From Nitrososphaeraceae archaeon (GTDB taxonomy: Archaea > Thermoproteota > Nitrososphaeria > Nitrososphaerales > Nitrososphaeraceae), in NCBI GenBank assembly GCA_025922715.1, contig JAICHH010000001.1:1-64000 (forward strand): a stretch of 64,000 nucleotides of DNA. Reading direction: 5' to 3'. Under the pieces are notes generated by a model. The model made no database searches, had not been told where the DNA came from, and was given only the letters and a program-made list of their open reading frames with translations. The translations under genes and the position numbers were made by a program. Below, piece by piece: positions 35,385-44,813 of this stretch; the stretch's first letter is position 1; every line of letters begins with the position of its first letter.

Positions 35385-37187
35385 TTATCTTTTTATGTAG
35401 TAATATTCTCCTGAATTTTTTTGTAATTTATCTAATTGACTTCCATTTTTATTTACTCGTGGTCTTCCAGTAGTCTCATCCCTTCTATACGTAATAGCTA
35501 ATTCTCTAAGAAATTGGTTCATACCTTCTATCTTAGAGATGGGTTTGCTCGCTATACCGTCTAAACCTGGCTTCCCATTAAATATTATTAAAGAATCAGA
35601 AACTATATCAATTAACTGCATATCATGATCAATAATTATTGCTGATTTTCCTTGCGCTCTTACAAACCTCTGAATAAATTTTGCTAATGCTATTCTCTCC
35701 TCAATATCTAGAAAAGCTGAAGGTTCATCTAATGCATAAATATCAACATCTCTCATTAATGATATTGCTATTGCTACTTTTTGTAATTCTCCTCCACTAA
35801 GATTCTTTATATTTTTTTCATACAGTTTTTTAACTCCCATTGGAATAATAATTTGTTCCTCTGCAACACTTCCTTCTAGAATATTTTGATATGCTGTATA
35901 TAATAATGACTTAACATCAGAATCATATTCTTGAGTTATATATTGTGGTTTATATGAAATTTTAGCATTAGTTTCTATCTTTCCATTATCCACATTTTCT
36001 ACTCCTGCAATCATTTTCATAAAAGTTGTTTTTCCTAATGCATTTGCACCAATAACTCCTAAAACCTCACCTTTTCTTATTTTTCCCTCGGAAACTTTTA
36101 GACGAAATGCGTTAAAATTTTTTTCTAATTCTGAATATTGACTAATAATATTGTTTAAAATAAAATCATCAATAGGATTGAATGTATCAAATCTGAATTT
36201 TTTCTCTCTAAATCTTATATTTTCGGAGGGAATAAAACCGTCTAGAAAATTATTGATACCTGCCTTCGTAGACTGTAAACTGGAAACAATTCCATAAGCT
36301 CCAGATTCACCATATAGTATATGAATATAGTCCGATAAATAATCTAATAAAGTTAAATCATGCTCGATAACCATAACTGTTTTTCCTTTTGAAGCAAGAT
36401 TTTGTATTACTTTAGCTACGGCTAATCTTTGATAAATATCATTATATGATGATGGTTCATCAAAGAAATAGTACTCTGCATCTTTAATTGCAGCAATAGT
36501 GACGGCTAATCTCTGTAATTCTCCTCCACTTAATTCATTTAGGTTTTTATTCAGGGAATTTTTCAAACCTAGTTTCTCAGAGATTTCATCTGCAGTTTTA
36601 TTTTCATCAAATTTCTTTAAAATTTCATCTACAGTTCCTTTGAACACCTTTGGTATTTTATAGATGAGCTGAGGTTTTATCGACACTTTAAAATTCCCAT
36701 TAGCAATGCTTTCAAAATGTGACTTTAATTCAGAACCGTGAAATTTTTCAATAACATACTCCCATTGAATATTTGAATCATAATTGCCAAGATTAGGTTT
36801 AAGATTACCTGATAATATATTTACAATAGTAGATTTGCCCATACCATTTCTACCAAGCAGACCTACAACAGAACCTTTCTTTGGAGTCGGTAAATGATAG
36901 AGCCTAAAAGAATTTATTCCATATTGATGAATTTTATGTTCACCCAATTCTTTTGGTAAATTTACTATTACAATTGCTTCAAAGGGACATTTTTTTACAC
37001 ATATTCCACAACCAGTACATAGATCTTCGGAAATCACTGCTTTTGCATCTTCTTCCCTTTGAACAATGCATTTACCCCCTGTTTTATTTACTGGACAATA
37101 AATAATACATTCTAATCCACATTTTTTTGGTTTACATAATTCTTCATCCAAAACTGCTACTCTCGCCGTTGATTCAGGGTTTCCCAT
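35385..37187 (-). CDS. abce1: Ribosome-recycling ATPase ABCE1/Rli1
   Basis: Splits terminated ribosomes. 600 residues. Two [4Fe-4S] sets come first: CKPKKCGLECIIYCPVN and CTGCGICVKKCPFEAI. Two ABC domains follow, with Walker A GLLGRNGMGKST and GVIGANALGKTT and signatures LSGGELQRLAV and LSGGELQKVAI. The hinge and C-terminal RRDETTGRPRVNK are also typical. It is the first gene of the pair with trm5, divergent from the 5S rRNA. Confidence 0.97.
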   Translation of the reverse strand: MGNPESTARVAVLDEELCKPKKCGLECIIYCPVNKTGGKCIVQREEDAKAVISEDLCTGCGICVKKCPFEAIVIVNLPKELGEHKIHQYGINSFRLYHLPTPKKGSVVGLLGRNGMGKSTIVNILSGNLKPNLGNYDSNIQWEYVIEKFHGSELKSHFESIANGNFKVSIKPQLIYKIPKVFKGTVDEILKKFDENKTADEISEKLGLKNSLNKNLNELSGGELQRLAVTIAAIKDAEYYFFDEPSSYNDIYQRLAVAKVIQNLASKGKTVMVIEHDLTLLDYLSDYIHILYGESGAYGIVSSLQSTKAGINNFLDGFIPSENIRFREKKFRFDTFNPIDDFILNNIISQYSELEKNFNAFRLKVSEGKIRKGEVLGVIGANALGKTTFMKMIAGVENVDNGKIETNAKISYKPQYITQEYDSDVKSLLYTAYQNILEGSVAEEQIIIPMGVKKLYEKNIKNLSGGELQKVAIAISLMRDVDIYALDEPSAFLDIEERIALAKFIQRFVRAQGKSAIIIDHDMQLIDIVSDSLIIFNGKPGLDGIASKPISKIEGMNQFLRELAITYRRDETTGRPRVNKNGSQLDKLQKNSGEYYYIKR

Positions 37188-37307
37188 TTGTTTATATGTT
37201 TTACATTTATGTATTATATCTCTTGCTAGGTTGCATTTTTGATTGTTGTTAAGTGTGTTTTGAAGGTTTAAAAACGAATAAATTAACCTTATGATACTTT
37301 TTATTTA

Positions 37308-37419
37308 GCCGGTCATAGTGGCAGGGCGCGACCCGGACTCATACCGAACCCGGAAGTCAAACCTGTCGTCGCTGCCTAGTACTGACCTACGTGAGTGGTT
37401 GGGAAAGGGCAGTGCTGGC
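37308..37419 (+). rRNA. rrf: 5S ribosomal RNA
   Basis: A GC-rich island in AT-rich DNA. Helix I forms between GCCGG (37308-37312) and CTGGC (37415-37419). The conserved loop region ATACCGAACCCGGAAGTCAA fixes the plus strand and the identity. It is not next to 16S or 23S genes, as usual for Nitrososphaeria. A TATA-like AATAAATTA lies near 37277-37285. The ends are placed from helix I and may be off by a few bases. Confidence 0.93.
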
Positions 37420-37457
37420 GTTCTAAAATTATAAATTATATTAAAGGATGTTAAATT

Positions 37458-38930
37458 TTATAGACCTTCACTCATAATAAACTTGATTATTGTTCGTATC
37501 CCAAAACCTGTTGCTCCTGGTGGATTATATGTTTTTGACAAACTTCCTTCCTGATTCCATGCTGTTCCTGCAATGTCAAGATGTACCCATGGTGTATTTT
37601 CTACAAAATTTGACAAAAAAGCTGCTGCAGTGATGGCCCCAGCAGCTCGTCCTCCGATATTTTTAATATCTGCATTTTTACTTTTTATCTGCTCATGATG
37701 ATCCTCTAATAATGGTAATTCCCACATTTTTTCATCGGTAACTTTGGATATGTCAAGAATTTTTTTGATTAATTTTTCATCATTACCTATTATGCCTGCT
37801 ATATTACTACCTAGTGCTATAATACAAGCTCCTGTCAATGTGGCCATATCAATTATTAGTTTGGGTTTATATTGCTTAATTCCAAAGGAGAGTGCATCTG
37901 CAAGTATTAATCTACCCTCTGCATCTGTGTTAATGACTTCCACGCTTTTTCCATTATACATCTTGATAATGTCACTAGGTCTGTAAGAAGAATTAGAAGG
38001 CATATTTTCAACTGCAGGAACTATTCCAATCACTTTATGTTTTATTTTTAAAGAAGATAATGATTTCATAATTGCAATAACGTTTACACCACCGCATTTA
38101 TCAAATTTCATTTCCTCCATTTTCTCACTTGGTTTAAGCGAGATTCCACCAGAATCAAATGTTACTGCTTTACCTACAAGTAAAATTGGATTCTCTTCTT
38201 TTTTAGTCCCTTCATATTTCAATACTATTAGTTTAGGAGTATTGATACTACCACCTCCTACAGAAACTATTCCGTTTAATCCCATATCTTTCATAGAATC
38301 CAGACTTATAACCTTAGATTTAATTCCTTGATTTTTTAAATCCAACGCTATTTTTGCAAGATATTCTGGCGAACATTCATTAGGAGGTAAATTACTGATT
38401 TCTCTACCTAAATTCACAGATTGACATATCACAGATGTTTCATTGATTATTTTTTGAGATTCTTTTGAATTTGATTCTATCAATATCGAAACCTTATCGA
38501 TAGTATTATTGTTGTTGGAATTTTTAAATTTTTCAAATGAATAAGATGAAAGTATAATTCCTTCTACAAATGATTCCATTATATCTTTAGAGAAATTAAA
38601 TGTAATAATAGAAAGTTCTTTTATTTTGAATTCTTTTGCATATTGAATTATTTTTCCAGAAATGATTCTTGATTTTTCTGTATTAAATTCATTTTTGTTA
38701 CCTAATCCTGCAAATAATATTTTTCTAGCGGGTAGTTTTGCAAATGTGTGTAATTCATTCAATAGTCCAAATTTATGAATATTGGAAATAATTTCTTTTC
38801 CTGCAATACTTATTTCCTCATTGAATTTATTAAGTAAATCTGAATAATCTTCATTGAGAAAACAGCCAATAACCAAAAGTTCTGTTCTTTTTTTACTTAT
38901 CTTTGTTTCATCTGCTATAATTTTTAACAT
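37458..38930 (-). CDS. pepA: Leucyl aminopeptidase (M17)
   Basis: 490 residues. The two-zinc catalytic domain shows GKAVTFDSGGISLKPSEKM, KFDKCGGVNVIAIMKSL and the signature NTDAEGRLILADALSFG. The C-terminal GTAWNQ and PPGATGFGIRTI complete the domain. It removes N-terminal residues in the cytosol, normally as a hexamer. It lies 38 bases beyond the 5S rRNA, on the opposite strand, and is divergent from the pentose-phosphate operon. Confidence 0.93.
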   Translation of the reverse strand: MLKIIADETKISKKRTELLVIGCFLNEDYSDLLNKFNEEISIAGKEIISNIHKFGLLNELHTFAKLPARKILFAGLGNKNEFNTEKSRIISGKIIQYAKEFKIKELSIITFNFSKDIMESFVEGIILSSYSFEKFKNSNNNNTIDKVSILIESNSKESQKIINETSVICQSVNLGREISNLPPNECSPEYLAKIALDLKNQGIKSKVISLDSMKDMGLNGIVSVGGGSINTPKLIVLKYEGTKKEENPILLVGKAVTFDSGGISLKPSEKMEEMKFDKCGGVNVIAIMKSLSSLKIKHKVIGIVPAVENMPSNSSYRPSDIIKMYNGKSVEVINTDAEGRLILADALSFGIKQYKPKLIIDMATLTGACIIALGSNIAGIIGNDEKLIKKILDISKVTDEKMWELPLLEDHHEQIKSKNADIKNIGGRAAGAITAAAFLSNFVENTPWVHLDIAGTAWNQEGSLSKTYNPPGATGFGIRTIIKFIMSEGL

Positions 38931-39077
38931 AAATTATGAAAAACAACGATAATATTTTAAATTATTGAATTGAGTTTTAATTGATGTGAATACTTTAATC
39001 ATTTCTCCAGCTAGATTTTTATCTTTCTTTATATTTTGTTTCTCTATGCCACATTTGTGGTTTGAAGGTATTGATAT

Positions 39078-40715
39078 ATGATATTTCACATGCGTTACCT
39101 AGATCTAAAAAGAAAAATTCAAGAGATTAGAATTAATGCTATCAAAGGAATTGCTGAAGCAGGATCCGGACACCCAGGAGCCTCTTTTTCTGCTGCTGAA
39201 ATCATGGGTGTATTATATTTTAGGGAATTACGTCATGATCCTTCAAATCCCACCTGGGCAAGAAGAGATTATTTTATTAATTCAAAAGGACACTCGGCTC
39301 CAGGTTACTATGCAACGTTGGCAGTAGCGGGATATTTTCCAAAAAATGAAATGAAAGATTTAAGGAAATTTGGATCTAGATTGCAAGGTCATCCTGTAAG
39401 GTATTCAAAACTTTTAGAACATCATTCTGTACCCGGAGTAGAATATTCTGGAGGCTCAGAAGGTATAGGTCTTTCTGTTTCAATTGGAATTGCTTTGGCA
39501 AATGTTATTGATAATAAAGATAACAATGTGTATGTTTTACTAGGTGATGGTGAGACAAATGAAGGTCAAGTATGGGAAGCTGCAATGACTGCACCTAAAT
39601 TTAAATTAGATAATCTTGTAGCAATTTTGGATCGAAATAAAATTCAACAAGACGGGTTTACCGAGGATATAATGCCTCTGGATCCAGTACGTGATAAATG
39701 GGTGGCTTTTAACTGGAATGTAATAGAAATTAATGGACACAAAGTTGAACAAATAATGGATGCATTGAACAAAGCTAGTGAAATCAAGGATAAACCTACT
39801 ATTATAATTGCAAATACCGTAAAAGGAAATGGGATTAAACATATGGCTAATAATCCTCAATGGCATGGTAAAGCACCTCATAATTTGCATATTCCATTAT
39901 TAATCGAAGAATTAGAAGGAGAATATATGATAGCACCCTCAATAATCGCAGGGGAAAAAGAAAATTATGAAGAAAAAATAAAAAAAGTTGAAAGAGGTGG
40001 AGCAGACATTATACATTTAGATGTGATGGATGGAATATTTGTCCCTAATATTACGTTTTTAGCAGATACAATTAAAAAATTAAGACCAATAACCAATATA
40101 CCCTTTGATGCACATCTAATGATTGAAAAACCATACGACCATATTGAGGAATATATAAACGCTGGTTGTGATATTATTACAATTCATGCTGAAACTTGTG
40201 ATAATGAGAAATTCTGCTACATTCGAGAGAAGGTAATGTCTGCAGGAATAAGTTTAGGTATAGCTATTAATCCACAAACTGAACTTCCAGAATGGACATT
40301 TTCTTATTTAAACGATATTGATGTCATAATAGTTATGTCTGTAAATCCTGGCTTTTCTGGACAAAAATTTATTCCTGATATAACATCCAAGATTAGCAAA
40401 TTGAATATGACTTTAAAAAGGAGGGGATACAAAGGATATATTGAAGCTGATGGAGGTATTGATGCTTCTACTGTTCAAAGTGTATATGACGCTGGAGCAC
40501 GAATTATGGTAGCAGGTAGCGCAGTTTTTTCTAATTCAGATATAAATACAGCAATTCTACAGTTAAAACATAAAACTAATGTCACGTTAGAAAGAAACCT
40601 ATTAAAAAAAGCTGATGAAAATAGTACAAGAAAAGATTGGATTATTGCACGTAAGCACATTTTGATACCTGTTGCTAATGAGCTGGGAATAGAAGATGAA
40701 CTTAACCGACTTTGA
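39078..40715 (+). CDS. Transketolase N-terminal half fused to ribulose-phosphate 3-epimerase
   Basis: A 545-residue fusion. Residues 7-275 are the TPP-binding half of transketolase: GSGHPGASFS at 29-38, INSKGHSAPGYY at 67-78 and the TPP motif GDGETNEGQ...N at 156-187. Residue 284 starts a complete ribulose-5-phosphate 3-epimerase: MIAPSII, IHLDVMDG (312-319), FDAHLMIEKP, NPGFSGQKF (423-431) and EADGGID (457-462). A 40-residue tail (about 503-545, rich in charged residues) belongs to neither. Met284 could be an internal start giving free epimerase. The transketolase C-half follows with a 20-base overlap. Confidence 0.88.
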   Translation: MIFHMRYLDLKRKIQEIRINAIKGIAEAGSGHPGASFSAAEIMGVLYFRELRHDPSNPTWARRDYFINSKGHSAPGYYATLAVAGYFPKNEMKDLRKFGSRLQGHPVRYSKLLEHHSVPGVEYSGGSEGIGLSVSIGIALANVIDNKDNNVYVLLGDGETNEGQVWEAAMTAPKFKLDNLVAILDRNKIQQDGFTEDIMPLDPVRDKWVAFNWNVIEINGHKVEQIMDALNKASEIKDKPTIIIANTVKGNGIKHMANNPQWHGKAPHNLHIPLLIEELEGEYMIAPSIIAGEKENYEEKIKKVERGGADIIHLDVMDGIFVPNITFLADTIKKLRPITNIPFDAHLMIEKPYDHIEEYINAGCDIITIHAETCDNEKFCYIREKVMSAGISLGIAINPQTELPEWTFSYLNDIDVIIVMSVNPGFSGQKFIPDITSKISKLNMTLKRRGYKGYIEADGGIDASTVQSVYDAGARIMVAGSAVFSNSDINTAILQLKHKTNVTLERNLLKKADENSTRKDWIIARKHILIPVANELGIEDELNRL

Positions 40716-41673
40716 ATTAAGAAAAGGGGATATGCGATCTGCGTATGGCAATGCTCTGGTTGATTTAGGTACAATTAATAAAGATGTTGTCTGTGTGGGG
40801 GCAGATACTACTGATTCATTAAAAACAAAAAAATTCGGAGATCAATTTCCTGAACGTTTTTTTAATATAGGAATAGCTGAGGCTAATCTTGTTTCTATTG
40901 CAGCAGGTTTAGCAATTGCTGGAAAAACAGCATTTGCAAGTACATATGCTGCATTTTTACCTGGACGATGTTTAGATCAGATTCGTAATACAATATGTTA
41001 TCCTAGTCTGGATGTTAAATTAGTAGTATCTCATGCTGGTTTAACAGTCGGCCCAGATGGAGCCTCACATCAGCAAATTGAAGATCTAGCTATTATGAGA
41101 TCAATTCCTAACATGAAAGTCCTCGCACCTGCTGATTCTATATCTGTTTTCAAAATAATTAAAAATATCGCAGAGATTCCAAGTCCATTTTATGTACGAC
41201 TTGCTCGCCCCTCCTCAGAGATAATTTACGATGACAATGATAGTACCTTCCAAATAGGTAAAGGAAATATTTTGAAAGATGGTTCAGACATAACTATTAT
41301 TGGTTGCGGATTGATGGTATATAAAGCTCTTAAAACAGCTAAAATATTAAAAGAAAAATACCATATATCCGCTCGTATAATTGATTCTTATTCAATAAAG
41401 CCATTAGATAATGATATGGTGTTAAAAGCAGGACAAGAAACTGGCGCGATTATTACAGTTGAAGAACATAATATAATAGGGGGCTTAGGTAGTGCCGTAG
41501 CAGAGATATGTTCTGAATATTATCCTTGTAGTGTAAAACGAGTTGGAGTTAGAGATACATTTGGAGAGTCTGCAAGAGATTCCGAATTAGATATTTTGCT
41601 AGAGCATTATGGCCTAACCGAAAAAGAAATAGAACGGGCTGTGCTATCTACCATTGATAAGTTAAAAAAATGA
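40696..41673 (+). CDS. Transketolase C-terminal half
   Basis: 325 residues. The pyrimidine-binding domain has MRSAYGNALVDLG, FNIGIAEANLVSIAAGLA and GLTVGPDGASHQQIEDLAI; then comes the C-terminal domain with GSAVAEICSEY. Paired with the upstream TPP half it makes a complete transketolase. The two genes overlap by 20 bases, and the transaldolase gene overlaps this one by 4, so translation is coupled through the operon. Confidence 0.93.
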   Translation: MNLTDFELRKGDMRSAYGNALVDLGTINKDVVCVGADTTDSLKTKKFGDQFPERFFNIGIAEANLVSIAAGLAIAGKTAFASTYAAFLPGRCLDQIRNTICYPSLDVKLVVSHAGLTVGPDGASHQQIEDLAIMRSIPNMKVLAPADSISVFKIIKNIAEIPSPFYVRLARPSSEIIYDDNDSTFQIGKGNILKDGSDITIIGCGLMVYKALKTAKILKEKYHISARIIDSYSIKPLDNDMVLKAGQETGAIITVEEHNIIGGLGSAVAEICSEYYPCSVKRVGVRDTFGESARDSELDILLEHYGLTEKEIERAVLSTIDKLKK

Positions 41674-42338
41674 AAATATTTCTTGATACCGCTAATCTCG
41701 CTTCCATTCGTCATTATTCTGAGATGGGAATGGTTGATGGAATAACAACTAATCCTACTCTTCTTTCAAAAGAAGGTGGAGATCCGGAAGAAATCATTAG
41801 AGAAATCATAAAGATAGTCCAAGGACCAGTTAGCCTAGAGGTTATATCTACTGAAATCAATCAAATAATGGAAGAAGCATATATTCTCCAGCAATATGGT
41901 TCAAATGTTGTAATTAAGGTTCCAATGATTCCTGATGGATTAAAAGCAGTTAAAAAATTAAAAGAAGAAGGAATAGAAACAAATGTTACTCTTGTTTTTT
42001 CAGCTAATCAAGCGCTATTAGCTGCAAAGGCAGGAGCATCCTATGTAAGCCCATTTATTGGAAGACTTGATGATATAGGTAATGAGGGCATGAGTCTTAT
42101 CAGAGACATAAACCAAATTTTCAAAAATTATCAATATAATACTAAAATTCTTGTGGCAAGTATACGTCATCCAATTCACGTGATTGAGTCTGCTAAAGTT
42201 GGTGCAGATGTAGTAACTTTACCACCTGATATTCTTGGAAAAATGTTTTTACATCCTCTTACAGATAAAGGCTTAAAGACATTCATTTCAGATTGGGAAA
42301 ATCTTAAGAAAACAAATCCCTCCATTAAGATTTTATAA
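41670..42338 (+). CDS. tal: Transaldolase (short, MipB/TalC-like)
   Basis: 222 residues, the short class. KIFLDTANLASIRHY, the GITTNPTLLSKEGGD loop, the catalytic-lysine strand VVIKVPMIPDGLKAV and NVTLVFSANQALLAAKAGA are in order. It exchanges three-carbon units in the non-oxidative pentose-phosphate pathway; some members act as fructose-6-phosphate aldolase. ATGA overlap with the transketolase C-half shows one operon with transketolase and epimerase. Confidence 0.92.
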   Translation: MKIFLDTANLASIRHYSEMGMVDGITTNPTLLSKEGGDPEEIIREIIKIVQGPVSLEVISTEINQIMEEAYILQQYGSNVVIKVPMIPDGLKAVKKLKEEGIETNVTLVFSANQALLAAKAGASYVSPFIGRLDDIGNEGMSLIRDINQIFKNYQYNTKILVASIRHPIHVIESAKVGADVVTLPPDILGKMFLHPLTDKGLKTFISDWENLKKTNPSIKIL

Positions 42339-42366
42339 TTATATTTATCCTTATTTTTATGAACAA

Positions 42367-43953
42367 TTACACTTTGAGCAACTTAATAACCTTCTTTGGT
42401 ATATCTTCTACTCTACTAGCTAGAGTTTTATTGTAATTAAGATATTTTAAATTGTGACCAATATTGATAAGATCATTTAAATCTTTTCCTAATCCCAGGG
42501 CTACCATGTGGATAGACAAATTTCTGTAGGTTAAAACCATTTCTTTAACTGCATCATAATTTGAAGGCTCTCCATCCGTTAATGTAATCATTATCTCGGG
42601 TTTGAATGATTTAATAAAAGGTAAAAGAATAGTGTATATTTCAGCTAATGGTGTACCGCCACTTGCTCTTATTTGAGCTAATCTTCTGGCATTTACAAGA
42701 GACCATGGAATTTTCGGTGGTTTAACTAGCCAACATTTCACTTTTTTTGCTTCAGTACTAAATGCATAGACTGCAAAATCAATCCCTAAGTAACTAAGGG
42801 CTTCACATAACGCTACGGTCGCTTGTTTATATTTTAGTTCAATTTCTTCTATACTACTAGAATGATCAAGTAAAATGACAACTTTTGTTCTGATTGATAT
42901 TTTAAAGTCGCTTAGAAAAGGTCTAGTCTGAGAATCAATATATGTTTCTGTATCTAATTCATCGCCTTGTTCTTGATGAACTTCTACCCACCCAGTTTTC
43001 CAATCTCTAAATGCTGATTTAATTTTTTGAATTAGTTCTATGTCATAGATTTCTGATTCATTAATATCCATTCTATTCGGAACACTAATGTCAAAGTTTT
43101 CTAAACTGTCATATCCTTTTGTTTCTGATTTCTTACTTTCTTTTACTAAAGTTTCATATTCTTTTACAACATCCTTTCCTTCGATAATTTCTTTTATTGC
43201 TTTGTCAAATTCTTTATTGACTAGTTTTGATTTTATTATTTTTTCTAGTTGCTTAAATAAATCTAATTTGTTCATTGCCAGACCTATACTAGATCGAGGA
43301 GTAGTCAAAGGAATTGATAATAAAGGATCTATTTGTAATATTTTTACAATTTCTCTGACCTTGTCATAAATCCAGTCTGTTCCTAGTCTTTTATCAAGAG
43401 CTTCTCTGATGCACTCATTGGCAACGTCTGTGGCTTCTCGTACCTTGTCAAATTCATTTCCAAATAGTTCCCCTTTAATATAACCAGTAAGAAAAAATTG
43501 TGAAAAAGCTTCGATTATTTTATGTCTTCCATATATTGTATTTAGAAGAGGTTTTGACAACCAAGACATACTCTCATAAAAAATTATTTCATTTGTCATA
43601 CCTTGCCATCCACGTAAACCTAATATTTCGATTCTTTTTGTTTCTATAATATTAAGAATAAATCCATATGCATGCTCCTGACGAGAGACTTTTACTTTAG
43701 AAGTGTGTCTTATTCTCATTGCTTCATACCATAAAGAAACTCTCCATTGTCTATATCTTTGAAATTCTTCACCATGAAAATAATTTAATGTTGGTATGAT
43801 AATCTGTTGTTTTTCAATATCTGTCTGAGGAGGTTTATCTTTAGAAAGTGTAACAATGACTTTTGCATTATTAGACCACCTACGTGCAAGAAATGTAGCT
43901 ATGTCTAGCAGAATATCATTTCTTAAATATTTTTTATTATTGTCCAATATCAC
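42367..43953 (-). CDS. VWA-domain protein, partner of MoxR-type ATPase (CobT/NorD-like)
   Basis: 528 residues. The C-terminal VWA domain has an intact MIDAS: DHSSS at 363-367, GGTPL with T434 and TDGEPS with D460. The N-terminal 300 residues are helical, with WYEAMRIRHT near 75-84 and FILNIIETKRIEILGLRGW near 98-116, recalling the N-terminal domain of NorD or CobT chelatase subunits. It starts 4 bases after the MoxR-type ATPase gene, so it is its likely partner. The target of the pair is unknown. Confidence 0.72.
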   Translation of the reverse strand: MILDNNKKYLRNDILLDIATFLARRWSNNAKVIVTLSKDKPPQTDIEKQQIIIPTLNYFHGEEFQRYRQWRVSLWYEAMRIRHTSKVKVSRQEHAYGFILNIIETKRIEILGLRGWQGMTNEIIFYESMSWLSKPLLNTIYGRHKIIEAFSQFFLTGYIKGELFGNEFDKVREATDVANECIREALDKRLGTDWIYDKVREIVKILQIDPLLSIPLTTPRSSIGLAMNKLDLFKQLEKIIKSKLVNKEFDKAIKEIIEGKDVVKEYETLVKESKKSETKGYDSLENFDISVPNRMDINESEIYDIELIQKIKSAFRDWKTGWVEVHQEQGDELDTETYIDSQTRPFLSDFKISIRTKVVILLDHSSSIEEIELKYKQATVALCEALSYLGIDFAVYAFSTEAKKVKCWLVKPPKIPWSLVNARRLAQIRASGGTPLAEIYTILLPFIKSFKPEIMITLTDGEPSNYDAVKEMVLTYRNLSIHMVALGLGKDLNDLINIGHNLKYLNYNKTLASRVEDIPKKVIKLLKV

Positions 43954-43957
43954 ATTA

Positions 43958-44767
43958 TCAACCGAATATCGAAATAACCATATCCATGACTTTTCTATAC
44001 TCTACATCTCCCCATTGATTATAGGCATTTGCAAAAACTATTTCAGCTGCAAGCTTAGGGTCGGTACCAATATTGAGTAATTTAGTAAAGGCAATTGTTT
44101 CTCTTAAACTAGGCCCATAAAATAGTTCCTCTACTCCCGCTGCTTCTCTTAATGCTCTTGCTAATTTTATAGCACGTTGAATATTAATTAAATTGTCATT
44201 ATTTACTAAAGTATGTTGTTTAATAATTTCTAGTTCTGTTTCCTCTGGTGGGTAATCTAAACTTAGCCTAATTGGGAATCTGCTTAAAAGTTGAGGTGGT
44301 AATTCTTTAGTACCAACGTGCGATAAAGGATTAATTGTAGCAACTACAAACCATCCTTCACTAGCTTTAATAATCTGACCTTCTGCTTCTTTCAATATTA
44401 TTTGTCTCCTATCATCTAGAGCCTCATCTAATCTTAAGAGCATATCTGGTTCTGCAGCATTTAATTCATCTAAATAAAGAATTCCTCCTTCTTTCATAGA
44501 CTTTACCAAAATTCCCTCCACAAAGTTGATTTCACCATTCTCTATAGTTTTAGTTCCCACTAAATGAGATTCTCTTGTTCTAAGACTAAAGTTTACTGAA
44601 AAAATATTCTTATTAAGTTCAGAGGCAAATTTTCTTGCCAACGATGTTTTTCCTGTTCCCTTAGGACCAATTATAAGAGCAAAAAGATTTATTTTGTAAG
44701 CTTTTTTTAATATATCCATAGATTCATTCCAGTCTAAATAATTGATGGTCTCCACTACATTACTCAT
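43958..44767 (-). CDS. MoxR/CbbQ-type AAA+ ATPase
   Basis: 269 residues. Walker A GPKGTGKT at 34-41, Walker B ILYLDEL at 96-102, sensor-like FVVATINPLSHVGTKELPP, and SRFPIRLSLDYP. The compact size and motif order match the CbbQ/NirQ/GvpN branch of MoxR ATPases, which work with a VWA protein to remodel an enzyme, often to load a metal or cofactor. Third gene in a four-gene cluster, 46 bases after the larger VWA gene and 4 before its own VWA partner. Confidence 0.85.
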   Translation of the reverse strand: MSNVVETINYLDWNESMDILKKAYKINLFALIIGPKGTGKTSLARKFASELNKNIFSVNFSLRTRESHLVGTKTIENGEINFVEGILVKSMKEGGILYLDELNAAEPDMLLRLDEALDDRRQIILKEAEGQIIKASEGWFVVATINPLSHVGTKELPPQLLSRFPIRLSLDYPPEETELEIIKQHTLVNNDNLINIQRAIKLARALREAAGVEELFYGPSLRETIAFTKLLNIGTDPKLAAEIVFANAYNQWGDVEYRKVMDMVISIFG

Positions 44768-44813
44768 TGTTAATATTACAGATTGAGTTTAATTTATAAA
44801 TTAACTAAATAAG

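Noticed and set aside
39930..40715. Separate gene for ribulose-phosphate epimerase starting at Met284
   Set aside because: The frame runs without a stop from the transketolase half, so a fusion is the simplest reading; an internal start is kept only as a possibility.
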